Below, in pieces: positions 1-11,453 of a stretch of DNA of 64,000 nt. Below the pieces are notes generated by a model. That model had not been told where the DNA came from, did no database searches, and worked only from the letters and a program-made list of their open reading frames with translations. The DNA comes from Treponema sp. OMZ 787. GTDB lineage: Bacteria > Spirochaetota > Spirochaetia > Treponematales > Treponemataceae. The translations under genes were made by a program, and so were the position numbers. Location: positions 1 through 64,000 of the forward strand of contig NZ_CP051198.1 of the NCBI RefSeq assembly GCF_024181225.1, given 5' to 3'. Numbering within the stretch: position 1 is the first letter of the stretch; the number at the start of each line of letters is the position of its first letter.

Positions 1-1410
1 CTACTTATTCGTAGTTTCTTTTATATTGTTTCTAAGCTCATGGATGGTTTTTTCTAAACTCGGATCGGCGGCAATTTGATCTTCAATCTTGTTACAGCCG
101 TGCAAGATGGTCGTATGATCCCGGCCTCCGAATTCGTTGCCCAGTTCGGTTGTAGAACACTCGGTCATTTCCCTGCAAAGAAACATGGCGATTTGACGCG
201 GAAACGAAAAACTCTTGGTGCGTTTTTTGCTTTTAATATCCGAAATCGAAATGCTAAAATAATCGGCTACCGTTTTTTGAATAAGGTCGATGGTAACATT
301 CCTTTGGCGGGCTGATCCGAAAAAATCCCTTAAAATATTCTTTGCCGTAGCCTCGTCCATTGTTTTTTTTATAAGTTCCGTATAGGCAATGAGTTTTGTT
401 AAGGCAGCTTCCAAATCACGGACATTCGAAGAAATGTTTTTTGCAACCATGTCGATAACTTCATTCGGAATTTTTATGCTGCTCTTTTCCATTTTCTTTA
501 AAAGAATAGCATAACGCGTTTCATAGGCCGGGGTCTGTAAGTCTACATTTAAGCCCCTTTCAAATCTCGATTTTAAACGCTGTGAAAGATTTTTTAATTC
601 TGATGGAGGACGGTCGCATGTAAATACAATCTGTTTATTTTTTTCATAGAGCTCATTAAAGGTGTGAAAAAGCTCCTCTTGAGTTTCCACCTTTCCTTGA
701 AAAAAGTGAATATCGTCTATAAGAAGAACATCGGCTTTTCGGTACTTGTTTTTAAATGAGGTCATCATCTTTTTTTGCACGCATTCTACAAATTCGTTTG
801 TAAATGTTTCTGCCGTAACATAAATAACCTTAAGTTTTGTCGTGTTCCAGACTTTATTTCCTATAGCCTGCATAAGGTGGGTTTTACCCAAGCCGACCCC
901 TCCGTATATCAAAAACGGGTTATAAGCACTTCCCGGGTTTGCGGACACTGCTATAGCCGCATTTACGCCAAAGTTGTTATTTTGCCCAATTACAAAGTCA
1001 TCAAAATTATAGTCAGACCGTAAATCCGGATGCTGTCCCCTTCCGCTTTCAGGTTTTAAAGATTGTTTTGCGGGTTCGGGTGATGACGGAGTTTCCGAAT
1101 CTGCTTTTTTATCGGATTTTTCCTCATTTTCTGCTTCAGAAATATCCTCTTCAGTCTTTGCTTTTATAATAAAATCTACAGATAATTTTTTACCTGACAA
1201 TTCAAACAATTTTTTTTCAATATCGGTCTTATAATTATTAACCATCTGATCTCTGAAAAAAGATGAAGGCACACTCACATATATAGAATCTTCCGTGGAT
1301 TTTTCATATTTAGAATTTAAAAACCACATAGAAAACACGGGCACTGATAACTCATCCTTAAGCTGCTTAACCGCTTCATCCCAAAAAATTTTATAATCCC
1401 ATTCACTCAT
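1..1410 (-). CDS. dnaA: Chromosomal replication initiator protein DnaA
   Basis: DnaA binds origin DnaA boxes, oligomerises with ATP and opens the duplex for helicase loading. The 469-residue product has an N-terminal helicase-interaction domain, a charged low-complexity linker at about residues 85-130, an AAA+ domain with Walker A GGVGLGKT at about 170-177 and Walker B LLIDDIHFF, and a C-terminal DNA-binding domain with the DnaA signature DHTTILHGCNKIE. The length is normal for the family. It is complete: the stop codon is the first three bases of the window and the ATG at 1410 fits the family N-terminus. It diverges from gyrB across a 108-bp gap, so the window edge probably coincides with the conventional chromosome start. 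Confidence 0.98.
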   Translation of the reverse strand: MSEWDYKIFWDEAVKQLKDELSVPVFSMWFLNSKYEKSTEDSIYVSVPSSFFRDQMVNNYKTDIEKKLFELSGKKLSVDFIIKAKTEEDISEAENEEKSDKKADSETPSSPEPAKQSLKPESGRGQHPDLRSDYNFDDFVIGQNNNFGVNAAIAVSANPGSAYNPFLIYGGVGLGKTHLMQAIGNKVWNTTKLKVIYVTAETFTNEFVECVQKKMMTSFKNKYRKADVLLIDDIHFFQGKVETQEELFHTFNELYEKNKQIVFTCDRPPSELKNLSQRLKSRFERGLNVDLQTPAYETRYAILLKKMEKSSIKIPNEVIDMVAKNISSNVRDLEAALTKLIAYTELIKKTMDEATAKNILRDFFGSARQRNVTIDLIQKTVADYFSISISDIKSKKRTKSFSFPRQIAMFLCREMTECSTTELGNEFGGRDHTTILHGCNKIEDQIAADPSLEKTIHELRNNIKETTNK

Positions 1411-1509
1411 AGTCTGCCATTATACTACTTCTTTACTTTTTTTTGCAATAATGATAGAATAAAAAGAGGCATTTATTGTCAAATTTTATGGGAATTTATA
1501 AGTTTTTAA

Positions 1510-3435
<1,926 letters not shown>

Positions 3436-3476
3436 TAAATAGTTGATTAATTAATAAAAAAGTTTTGGTGGTATGT

Positions 3477-4196
3477 ATGTTTGATGTTAATAGTTCTGTG
3501 CTCTTTTGGTTTGCAGGAGTTGTGATTCTCTTTGTTTTGCTGCAATCCGTCTTTTTTTTGGTAAAGGCTTTAAGGCGGGCAAAAGAGTTAAACATGCCCA
3601 AAAAAAAGATAAAGCAAATTATTTCCGGAGCGGCGGTTTTTACGATTGCTCCGGCCATTTCCATTATTCTAGGCATGATAAGCCTTTCCAAATTTTTAGG
3701 TCTTCCCCTGCCCTGGCTTCGCCTTTCGGTTCTAGGAGCCTTGACCTATGAGCTTACGGCAGCAAGCACGGCAGCCTCGGTCTTGGATATACCCTTGGAT
3801 CAGCCGATATCAGATGCAGCAGCCTATACCACGATTTCTTGGGTTATGGCCCTCGGAATAATTTCTGGGATTGTGGTGATTGCTCTTTTTTTACCCAAGA
3901 TGCAAAAAAATCTTATTCGAATGAAGTCCAAGGATGAAAAATGGAGCAAGCTCCTCATCGATGCCCTCTTTATGGGAATGATTTCAGCCTTTTTAGGAAT
4001 GATATTTTCCGAAATTCGTCTGGGACTCAAGGGATGGATTCCCGTTTTTGTGATGTTCTTTTCGGCCATCTTAATGCTTATCTGCGGTTTAATCGTAAAG
4101 AAGACAAGGGCTAAATGGCTTGAAAGCTATGCTATGCCGATAAGCCTTTTGGGCGGGATGGCCTTTTCCATTCCGATTACAATGCTGATAGGTTAA
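3477..4196 (+). CDS. DUF5058-like integral membrane protein
   Basis: Predicted polytopic inner-membrane protein of 239 residues with about six hydrophobic segments and a short cytoplasmic basic loop (KALRRAKELNMPKKKIK) after the first. I recognise it as resembling the DUF5058 family of unknown function. The ATG at 3477 is chosen because GGTGG lies five bases upstream; an in-frame TTG at 3465 would extend it by four residues but has no better ribosome site. It is first of three closely spaced same-strand genes: another membrane protein starts 25 bp after its stop, then an ABC exporter. The cluster suggests a transport complex; the substrate cannot be inferred. Confidence 0.7.
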   Translation: MFDVNSSVLFWFAGVVILFVLLQSVFFLVKALRRAKELNMPKKKIKQIISGAAVFTIAPAISIILGMISLSKFLGLPLPWLRLSVLGALTYELTAASTAASVLDIPLDQPISDAAAYTTISWVMALGIISGIVVIALFLPKMQKNLIRMKSKDEKWSKLLIDALFMGMISAFLGMIFSEIRLGLKGWIPVFVMFFSAILMLICGLIVKKTRAKWLESYAMPISLLGGMAFSIPITMLIG

Positions 4197-4221
4197 ATCA
4201 GCGGTTCTTATAGGGGGAATT

Positions 4222-4896
4222 ATGCAAGATAAACAGATTGAATTCAGTTCATATGAAAAAAATATACATAGGTGGGGAAGAATATGGATGGTAGGAGCCA
4301 TTATGATGTTTCTTTCTTATCCTCTTTTTACCTGTATTTATTATAATACTTGGCCCAACTTTTGGCTTCTTTTGAGGGGGCTTTTCGGTGTTGCCGTTAT
4401 TTTTTGGCCGGTAGGAATTATTGAAGCCTTTACCTTTGCCCCCATGCTCGGTGCAGGCGGAACCTATGTAGGCTTTATCACAGGAAACTTAACAAATCTA
4501 AAAGTTCCCTGCGGAGTCTTGGCCTTGGAGGCTGCAAAGGTTGAAGCCAACACCGAAGAAGGCGATGTCGTTACCACAATAGCCGTAGCGGTTTCTTCCA
4601 TTACCACAACCCTTATCTTGGTCTTGGGAATGCTTTTGTTAACTCAGCTAAAACCAATTTTGGAATCCCCCATCATGGCTCCGGCCTTTAAAAATATCCT
4701 GCCGGCCCTCTTCGGCGGTCTCTTGGTGGTCTTCGTTGCAAAAAATCCTAAGATTGCCGTTGTTCCCTTTGCCTTTATGCTGATTCTTTTTATTGCCATG
4801 CCTCAGCTGGGAAAAGCCATAAGTATGCTCATCCCAGTAGGAGCTATTATCACGATAGTCTACACGAGGATAATGTATAAGACCGGAAAAATCTAA
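4222..4896 (+). CDS. Integral membrane protein, partner of the DUF5058-like gene
   Basis: Unrecognised 224-residue membrane protein with roughly five or six hydrophobic segments and a Gly/Ala-rich central part (FAPMLGAGGTYVGFITGN) that resembles pore- or substrate-lining segments of permeases. An acidic stretch (EAAKVEANTEEGD) separates the halves. AGGGGG five bases before the ATG is a strong ribosome site. It sits 25 bp after the DUF5058-like gene and its stop codon abuts the ATG of the ABC transporter, so the three are probably co-transcribed and translationally coupled. A two-subunit permease with its upstream neighbour is plausible but is inference from context only. Confidence 0.6.
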   Translation: MQDKQIEFSSYEKNIHRWGRIWMVGAIMMFLSYPLFTCIYYNTWPNFWLLLRGLFGVAVIFWPVGIIEAFTFAPMLGAGGTYVGFITGNLTNLKVPCGVLALEAAKVEANTEEGDVVTTIAVAVSSITTTLILVLGMLLLTQLKPILESPIMAPAFKNILPALFGGLLVVFVAKNPKIAVVPFAFMLILFIAMPQLGKAISMLIPVGAIITIVYTRIMYKTGKI

Positions 4897-6735
4897 ATGA
4901 CCAAATATCCCTTTATCAGGACCTTTAAGCTTTTTTTTAAAGCGTCTCCTTTTAGGGTAAGTGCCGTAATTGTGCTTACCCTTGCTTTGGGTGTTTTCCC
5001 GTCTTTAAGAATTTTTATTTCAATGAAGCTCATCGACTTAATAGCAAGCTTTTTGCAAAGCTCAGCGGAAATCGCCTTTGGGGAAACTTTTAAACTTTTG
5101 ACAGCTTGGGCTGTTATTACCCTCGCTTCCGAATTGGCAGTAAAACTGCAAGCAACATTAAACGCCCTCATCTACGAAAAATTTTCTGCTTCCATTATGA
5201 CGGGGCTATCCGAAAAGTTGGCAAGCCTTACCGATCTTTCTTTTTTTGAAAAAAGAGAAAACCTCGTAAAAGTCGACATGGTAAGGGAACAATTACAGGT
5301 TAGGCCTCAAAACTATGTTTTTAACATCATTTTAAATTTTCAGCGAATTGTAAATTTAATAAGTATGTTTGCAGTTTTGTTTTCGATAGATTATTCTTTA
5401 CCTCTTTTAATGATTTTTTCAACCCTGCCCGTGTTTTTAATTTCGCAAAAGGCGGGAAGACTTCAATGGGCAGAAACCGAAAAACTTCAAGATAAGAGAC
5501 TCAAGATGGCTACATACATTAAGCACGGACTTGAAGGCGAAAAAGCAAAGGATAATTTTTTATTCGGCTTTACCAAAAACTTTAAAAACACTTATTTGAG
5601 CATAAAAGATGAGTACTTAAAGAACTTTATCAAAATTGCTCATAGGGGTTTGGTCTTTCAATTGATTACAAGTTTGGTTTCTGCCCTGATTATGATAGCC
5701 TTATTTTTCCTAATGATTTTTATTGTCGTAAAAAAAAGAATTGCCGTCGGTGCCGTAGCAGGTTATGTACAAGCCTTTATGTACACCCAATACGAGATAC
5801 AGGACCTCGCTATGTACGGAAGATGGTATTTTACGATAATGGGGTACTTTCAAAACTATTTTGATATTATGGATTGGAGCGAAAAACATCAGGGTATTGA
5901 AAAATCCGAGCGGATAATCTTAAACGAAAAAATAGAATCCATCGAGTTAAAGAATATCCGTTTTGCTTATAGAGGAAAGGAATTCGACAAGGACGGAAAC
6001 GATATAAGCGATTATGCGATAAAAGATTTATCTCTTTTTATAGACGGTAAAAAAACTTATGCAGTTGTAGGAAAAAACGGCAGCGGCAAAACCACCTTGA
6101 TAAAACTTTTAACGGGCTTTTACACGCCCCAAGAAGGAAGCATCATAATAAACGGTAAATACAATCTTTGTGATTTGGATATGGATTCATACCGGGAAAG
6201 GCTCTCGGCGGTATTCCAAGACTTTGCCGTTTACGCAGGCTACACTGTGGACGAAAATATTTTTGTAAAGCCCAGACACTGTGAAGAAGAAGAAAAAGCA
6301 AAGATAGAAAAGGTAAAATACTTAGGAAAAGACTTTGAAAAGAAGCTTGAAAATAATTACTCCCTTGTTTTAGGAATGCAATACGGAGGCAAAGAATTTT
6401 CAGGAGGGCAAAGACAGAGGCTTGCAGCCTTGCGTTCCTTCATCAAAAAAAGCGATATAATATTTTTTGACGAACCTACCTCCGCAATAGACCCGATAGC
6501 CGAAAACGAATTTATCGAAAGCATTCTTATGCAGGGCAAGGGAAAAATCTCGCTTATCGTAACTCATAGGATGGGAAGCGTAAAGTCCTGCAGCGATATA
6601 ATCGTAATAGATTCAGGTACTGTAATCGAAAAAGGAACCTTTGAAAGCCTTATAGCTCAAAAGGGCTTATTTGCAGAACTTTATAACAGCCAAAGAAAAA
6701 ATTTTATAGAAGAAGAACTTGACTCAGAGACTTAG
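4897..6735 (+). CDS. ABC transporter, fused permease and ATPase (exporter type)
   Basis: Half-size ABC exporter of 612 residues that would work as a dimer in the cytoplasmic membrane. Residues 1-320 carry about six membrane segments in the type I exporter arrangement. The nucleotide-binding domain has Walker A GKNGSGKTT at about 390-398, a Q-loop (FQDFAVYAGYT), signature SGGQRQR at about 503 and Walker B IIFFDEPTSAID, followed by the H-loop LIVTHR. The ATG follows the upstream TAA with no gap, indicating coupling. Peptide, lipid or drug export are all possible and no substrate-specific domain is visible. Its stop overlaps the convergent ArsC-like gene by four bases. Confidence 0.88.
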   Translation: MTKYPFIRTFKLFFKASPFRVSAVIVLTLALGVFPSLRIFISMKLIDLIASFLQSSAEIAFGETFKLLTAWAVITLASELAVKLQATLNALIYEKFSASIMTGLSEKLASLTDLSFFEKRENLVKVDMVREQLQVRPQNYVFNIILNFQRIVNLISMFAVLFSIDYSLPLLMIFSTLPVFLISQKAGRLQWAETEKLQDKRLKMATYIKHGLEGEKAKDNFLFGFTKNFKNTYLSIKDEYLKNFIKIAHRGLVFQLITSLVSALIMIALFFLMIFIVVKKRIAVGAVAGYVQAFMYTQYEIQDLAMYGRWYFTIMGYFQNYFDIMDWSEKHQGIEKSERIILNEKIESIELKNIRFAYRGKEFDKDGNDISDYAIKDLSLFIDGKKTYAVVGKNGSGKTTLIKLLTGFYTPQEGSIIINGKYNLCDLDMDSYRERLSAVFQDFAVYAGYTVDENIFVKPRHCEEEEKAKIEKVKYLGKDFEKKLENNYSLVLGMQYGGKEFSGGQRQRLAALRSFIKKSDIIFFDEPTSAIDPIAENEFIESILMQGKGKISLIVTHRMGSVKSCSDIIVIDSGTVIEKGTFESLIAQKGLFAELYNSQRKNFIEEELDSET

Positions 6736-7085
6736 TTTAAAAGAGCTTCTTCCCAATCCTTAGGTTTAAAACCGATGAGGACAGAAGTTTCGGTAATTAA
6801 CAAGGGGCGCTTTACCAACATACCGTCGCTTGCGAGAAGATCATACATTTCTTCTTCGCTCATATTAGGTAATTTTTCTTTAAGGTTTAAACCGCGATAA
6901 ACCAAACCGCTTGTGTTAAAAAATTTCTTTAAGGGCAGGCCGCTCTTTTTATGCCATTTTTTAATCTCGGCGGCTGTAGGATTTTTCTCCTTGATATGTC
7001 TTTCGGTATAAGGCAGTCCATTCTCATCAAGCCATTTTTTTGCATTTATACATGTAGTACATTTCGGATAATAAATAAAAATCAT
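6732..7085 (-). CDS. ArsC/Spx-family thioredoxin-fold protein
   Basis: Small thioredoxin-fold protein of 117 residues, the usual ArsC/Spx/YffB size. The redox motif CTTC (YPKCTTCINAKKWL) is near the N-terminus, and the family segment PLKKFFNTSG and the loop VKRPLLIT follow. The family includes arsenate reductases and Spx-type regulators. With no ars genes nearby and a CxxC motif, a glutaredoxin-like or YffB-like reductase is as likely as arsenate reduction. The ATG at 7085 is chosen because GGAGGAAAG lies immediately upstream; an in-frame start at 7145 would add twenty residues that overlap the TPR gene and lack family similarity. Confidence 0.85.
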   Translation of the reverse strand: MIFIYYPKCTTCINAKKWLDENGLPYTERHIKEKNPTAAEIKKWHKKSGLPLKKFFNTSGLVYRGLNLKEKLPNMSEEEMYDLLASDGMLVKRPLLITETSVLIGFKPKDWEEALLN

Positions 7086-7107
7086 CTTTCCTCCATAAAC
7101 AAAGTAA

Positions 7108-8991
7108 TTACTTCCCGTAAGCTTTTTCCAAAAATTCAGCTGCATGTTTATTTTTAGGTTCTTTTTCCAATATGTATTGAAAAGTTTTTATTGCATCTTC
7201 TTTCTTTTTTAAGCGCATTTGAAGGATACCCTTGATAAGCAGAGAATCGGTTTTAATACCGAACATTTTTTCGGCAGCTTTTAATAGGTCGAGGGCAATC
7301 TTTGTTTGTCCCATCTTATCAAGGCAGAATACAAGATTGTGTAATAAAAGCCTTTCTTCAGGTTTTGCCCTAAGCATCTTTCTATATAGGATAGCGGCTT
7401 TTTGGTACTGCCCGGCTTTTCGCCGGAACAAGGCAAGCTCAGGATCAAAATTAACTTTTTCGCCCTGACTCATCAAAATTTCAAGTTGGTTGCCGGCATC
7501 TTCCCAACGTTCGCATTTTTCCAAAAATAAAACATAGTCCCGCCTTATGTAAATGTTCTTTTCCCATTCTTTTAGATAGGCTTGATAGGCTTCATCGGCT
7601 TCTTTATTTAATTGCAAATTTTCGTAAGAAGCGATAACTCCTATTTTAGCTTCCTCATCTTTTTCGTTGATGCTTAAAGACCTTTGATACCAACCGAGGG
7701 CAAGGTCTGGCATATTAAGCTTTATGTAGCAGCAGCCCATAGCATTAAAGATGACCGAATCGGCTTTTCCGTTTTGAATAAGAGATTGAAGATGCGGTAA
7801 AACCTCTTCGGGCGGATTATCGATATGGGCGGCGGTAATTATTTTATAATAATAAATATCTTCCGCATCGCAAACTCCGCTTGCTTCGGCCCGCAGGATT
7901 GCGGAACTAAGCTCTTCCCAGCGGTATGCTTCTTGGAGAGAAAGCATTATGCCGTAATGCGGATAAGGGTTTTCAGGTTCGTGTTCGATTGCACATTTAT
8001 AATGGCCTAAGGCCGTGTTGGTGTTGCCCATAGAACGCTGAGCTTCTGCAGCAAGAAGCCTAATTTCCGCATCGCTTCCAAAACTTTTTATAAAGATGCG
8101 GGCAGCAACCGCAGCCCTGGAATAGTCGCCCCGCTCCATGTGCTTTTTGATAACGCCCATGGCAAAAAAGCGGTCAGAGATTCCGTCATCGGGAAGCTCA
8201 ATTCCCAGCTTTGCAAAGTCTTCGGCGGCTCCGGCAGCATCGCCCAGCTGCATCTTTATCATTGCAGGGTACCATTTTAGGGCAGGATCATCGGGTTCAA
8301 ACTTGCAGGCAGCCTCGTACTGACATAGAGCTTCGGGAAGATAGCCTTCCATTTTTAGGGCGTGTGCAAGATAAAGGCGCGGAGCCACCCCGTCTATTCC
8401 GTTTTTTATTGCAAAGCTGAACATTTGGCGGGCCATATTTGCGTTGCCGCCTCTTAATTCATAGACACCCTCAACAAAAAGAGAGTTTAAATATCCGGCA
8501 TTCAGCTTTGCATCGGAAGGAGCAAATTTTAAGGTTTCTTCAAATGTTTCTCTGGCAAGCCTCGGTTTTTTCCATTTTAAATAGGCCGAGCCCAGCATTG
8601 CCCTCGTTTCAAGAGGATGTGGGTTGAGTTTTAAGCTTTTTTCAAGGCAATAAACAGCCTTGTCATACTGTCCTGCAGCCAAATAGGATCGGCCCAAAAA
8701 AAAGAAGCCCATGGGCAAATCCGCATTACAGGAGGCCGAATCGGCTGAACATCTTTTAATGTAGGCTTTTCCATAGACTATGGATCTGCCGTAATTGTTT
8801 ACGGCAGCCCAAGCCCTTGATAGGTATAAATATATTTCGGGATGTCCCTTTTTTTCGGCGTAAAAGGGAGAAGATACTTCGGCTAAGCCTTCTGCAGCTA
8901 ATTTTTCTAAAATTAAAATTGAAGTCTTATAATCGCGTTTTTTTCCGGCTTCAACAGCTTCATTTATTAACCCGCTTACAGACTTAGCCAT
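7108..8991 (-). CDS. Tetratricopeptide-repeat protein
   Basis: A 627-residue protein made almost wholly of TPR-like helix pairs; clear units include YLYLSRAWAAVNNYGRSIVYG, GQYDKAVYCLEKSLKLNP and PDLALGWYQRSLSI. There is no signal peptide or membrane segment, so it is probably a cytoplasmic scaffold for protein-protein contacts. No enzymatic domain is seen. It starts four bases after the pta stop on the same strand, so the two are likely one transcript. Its C-terminal end is followed by the ArsC-like gene on the same strand. The specific partner is unknown. Confidence 0.85.
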   Translation of the reverse strand: MAKSVSGLINEAVEAGKKRDYKTSILILEKLAAEGLAEVSSPFYAEKKGHPEIYLYLSRAWAAVNNYGRSIVYGKAYIKRCSADSASCNADLPMGFFFLGRSYLAAGQYDKAVYCLEKSLKLNPHPLETRAMLGSAYLKWKKPRLARETFEETLKFAPSDAKLNAGYLNSLFVEGVYELRGGNANMARQMFSFAIKNGIDGVAPRLYLAHALKMEGYLPEALCQYEAACKFEPDDPALKWYPAMIKMQLGDAAGAAEDFAKLGIELPDDGISDRFFAMGVIKKHMERGDYSRAAVAARIFIKSFGSDAEIRLLAAEAQRSMGNTNTALGHYKCAIEHEPENPYPHYGIMLSLQEAYRWEELSSAILRAEASGVCDAEDIYYYKIITAAHIDNPPEEVLPHLQSLIQNGKADSVIFNAMGCCYIKLNMPDLALGWYQRSLSINEKDEEAKIGVIASYENLQLNKEADEAYQAYLKEWEKNIYIRRDYVLFLEKCERWEDAGNQLEILMSQGEKVNFDPELALFRRKAGQYQKAAILYRKMLRAKPEERLLLHNLVFCLDKMGQTKIALDLLKAAEKMFGIKTDSLLIKGILQMRLKKKEDAIKTFQYILEKEPKNKHAAEFLEKAYGK

Positions 8992-8995
8992 AGTT

Positions 8996-10003
8996 TTATT
9001 TTCTTCCGGCTTGAACCAAGGTTACAGCCGAGGTGGTGATTATGTCATCTATCGAACAGCCTCTGGAAAGGTCGGATATTGGTTTTGCAAAGCCCTGGAG
9101 GAAGGGACCGAGGGCCTCTGCTCCGGCAATTCTTTGTACCAGTTTGTATCCGATGTTTCCGGCTCCAAGGTCAGGGAAGATCAGGGTATTGGCCTGTCCC
9201 TTGACGGGAGAATCGGCGGCCTTCTTTTGCATAACGGAAGGAACTATAGCACAGTCCAACTGAATTTCTCCGTCAAAGACAAAGTCGGGCTTTCTTTCCT
9301 CTAAGATTTTTACGGCTTCGCGGACGCGTAAAATATTTTCATCCTTGTCCCCTCCTGAGCCCTTTGTAGAAAAGGAGAGCATGGCAACAATGGGCTCAAC
9401 TCCTGCAAAGGTTCTACAGCTCATGGCAGCAGAGCAGGCAATGTCGGCCAGCTGTTCCGAGCTGGGAGTAGGAATTACGGCACAGTCCGAAAAGATAAAG
9501 ACTCCGTTTGCTCCGAGTTTGGGATTTTTTGTATCCATCAAAAAACATGAAGAAGCGGTTTTCATTCCGGGAAGAGTTCCGATAACCTTTAAGCCTGCAC
9601 GGAGAACATCAGCTGTTGTGTTTAAGGCTCCTGCAACCATTGCATCTGCCTTATCTTGAACGAGCATCATTGCGGCAAAGCCGAGTTCTGCACTCATATC
9701 TATTTTAGCCTGTTCGAGGGTCATGCCCTTGGCCTTTCTTTTTTCGTAATAGCTTTCGGCAAAGGAATCAAGCCATTCGGATTTTTTAGGATCAATTACC
9801 TTAATCCCGTCGAGCTTTACTCCTGCCTTAGAAGCGGCAGCAGAAACAGCCTCATCGGAACCGATTAAAAAAAGTTCCGATACCAATTTTTCATCTACGA
9901 TAGATCGGGCTGCTTTAAGAGTCCTTTCTTCAGTACCCTCAGGCAAAACAAGGCGGTTAGCATATTCTTTTGCCTTTGTTTTCATTTCGTCTACAAAACT
10001 CAT
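8996..10003 (-). CDS. pta: Phosphate acetyltransferase
   Basis: Interconverts acetyl-CoA and acetyl-phosphate; with acetate kinase (not in the window) this yields ATP and acetate in a fermenter. The 335-residue product matches the short Pta form lacking the regulatory N-terminal domains. Family features are LVLPEGTEERTLKAA near the N-terminus, DKADAMVAGALNTTADVLRA in the middle, and NTLIFPDLGAGNIGYKLVQR near the C-terminus. AAGGAG precedes the ATG at 10003 at ideal spacing. The TPR gene follows after four bases. Confidence 0.95.
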   Translation of the reverse strand: MSFVDEMKTKAKEYANRLVLPEGTEERTLKAARSIVDEKLVSELFLIGSDEAVSAAASKAGVKLDGIKVIDPKKSEWLDSFAESYYEKRKAKGMTLEQAKIDMSAELGFAAMMLVQDKADAMVAGALNTTADVLRAGLKVIGTLPGMKTASSCFLMDTKNPKLGANGVFIFSDCAVIPTPSSEQLADIACSAAMSCRTFAGVEPIVAMLSFSTKGSGGDKDENILRVREAVKILEERKPDFVFDGEIQLDCAIVPSVMQKKAADSPVKGQANTLIFPDLGAGNIGYKLVQRIAGAEALGPFLQGFAKPISDLSRGCSIDDIITTSAVTLVQAGRK

Positions 10004-10028
10004 AACTTTATCTCCTTAAATTTATTAT

Positions 10029-11453
10029 TTATTTTCCTCTTAATGTAAACACAAGGCCAATAGTGGTAGCTATTATTCCTAATACGCTTGAAATAAATGT
10101 TAAATAGGGCATTGCATTATATAAAAAAGCATTGGAGCTTGCCGTTATTATTGAACCGGGGAGAACATAATCTTTTTTATTGGCTTTTTTACCTGAAACA
10201 TCTTTAATTTTTACTGATGATATAGCATTTCTCTGTAAATCAAAACCGCCAGCCAAAGCTATATAATACTCATATGTCTTTCCTGGAACATATGGATAAG
10301 CACCGGGCCTAAGAACGGCTCCTATGACGATTACAGTTTGTTGCAATACCGGTACTACAATTACATCGCCTCGTTCCAACACTATTAATTCATTATAATC
10401 TATGTCATAAAAAATTCTATTAAAATTAGTATATACTTTTTCACCATTTCGCATCAAATAAGCATTTTTTGTATCCGAAAGCGGTGAAAATTTACCTCTA
10501 TATGACCTAACAACTGATACTAAATCTGCCCCTTCTGTAAAAGGAATATGTGTAATACCCGATCCTGCATCCAATATGATAGATGACTTAAATTCCATTT
10601 CATTAGGAATATGTACAATATCATTATTATTAAGTTTAAATGGTGCTATGCTTTCTTTATTTTCTATTTTGAAAAAACTTCCTACAGGGAAATCTTCTGT
10701 TTTATTATTTCTAGTTACAGTAATTTTAGATATATCCGTAAACTCTTTTAGACCTCCGGCATAAATCTCAATAAGATCTTTTAAATTTTCATTTTCTAAC
10801 AGTTCATAGACCCCAGGCCGTTCAACACTGCCGCTTATCGTTACCCTACGCTCAACTCTTTGAATAACAACTGTATCTCCTGGCCGCAAAAAAGGATTTT
10901 GAGAAAAATCACCATTACGTGAGGCTTGAAAAAGATCATATTCTTTCTTATTTCCTTCTACAGATATGACTTGAATATTTCGGCTGGAAGAGTAAGTTGT
11001 AAAAAAATTTTTAACAACAGACGAGAGCCTTGTTAAAGATGATACTCTAACCTCCCCAGAAGATATGACTTCGCCCTTTACGGCAACAGTAAAAACTGCA
11101 GGTTTTATCATAATAAGCTGAACACCGCTTAAAGGATAATTCTGCCTTATAATATCCTCGACTCGTTTCTTAAATTGAGTATAAGTTAGACCATTTACAG
11201 AAATAGTTGCAAGATTCAAAATCTTTACATTGTAGGAGATGTCTATTATAAGCTTAACCGAAACAGGCTTATCACGCAAAACAAAAGCAAGTTCATATAC
11301 GTCTCCTGCAGATACCAAGTAATTAGGATTAGACATTGCTATCTCTGCACTTAAAACTTCATCCACAGCTTTAAATTGTAATGATGCATCCTGTGAAAAA
11401 ACAGCAAGATGAATAATCAAAATAAAAGCAATTATAAATCTAGTTTTTTTCAT
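10029..11453 (-). CDS. Polysaccharide export protein with SLBB domains (Wza-like)
   Basis: Resembles Wza/KpsD proteins, which form the periplasmic and outer-membrane conduit for exopolysaccharide. The 474-residue product has a signal peptide ending near AVFSQ, a Poly_export domain (NYLVSAGDVYELAFVL) at about 44-140, then SLBB-type repeats around VTISGSVERPGVYELLENENL and VIVIGAVLRPGAYPYVPG. It ends with a hydrophobic helix (YLTFISSVLGIIATTIGLVF), reminiscent of the C-terminal helix of Wza. There is no lipobox cysteine, unlike classical Wza. It overlaps the upstream Wzz-like gene by 14 bp, so the two are coupled. No glycosyltransferases are adjacent, so the exported sugar is unknown. Confidence 0.85.
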   Translation of the reverse strand: MKKTRFIIAFILIIHLAVFSQDASLQFKAVDEVLSAEIAMSNPNYLVSAGDVYELAFVLRDKPVSVKLIIDISYNVKILNLATISVNGLTYTQFKKRVEDIIRQNYPLSGVQLIMIKPAVFTVAVKGEVISSGEVRVSSLTRLSSVVKNFFTTYSSSRNIQVISVEGNKKEYDLFQASRNGDFSQNPFLRPGDTVVIQRVERRVTISGSVERPGVYELLENENLKDLIEIYAGGLKEFTDISKITVTRNNKTEDFPVGSFFKIENKESIAPFKLNNNDIVHIPNEMEFKSSIILDAGSGITHIPFTEGADLVSVVRSYRGKFSPLSDTKNAYLMRNGEKVYTNFNRIFYDIDYNELIVLERGDVIVVPVLQQTVIVIGAVLRPGAYPYVPGKTYEYYIALAGGFDLQRNAISSVKIKDVSGKKANKKDYVLPGSIITASSNAFLYNAMPYLTFISSVLGIIATTIGLVFTLRGK

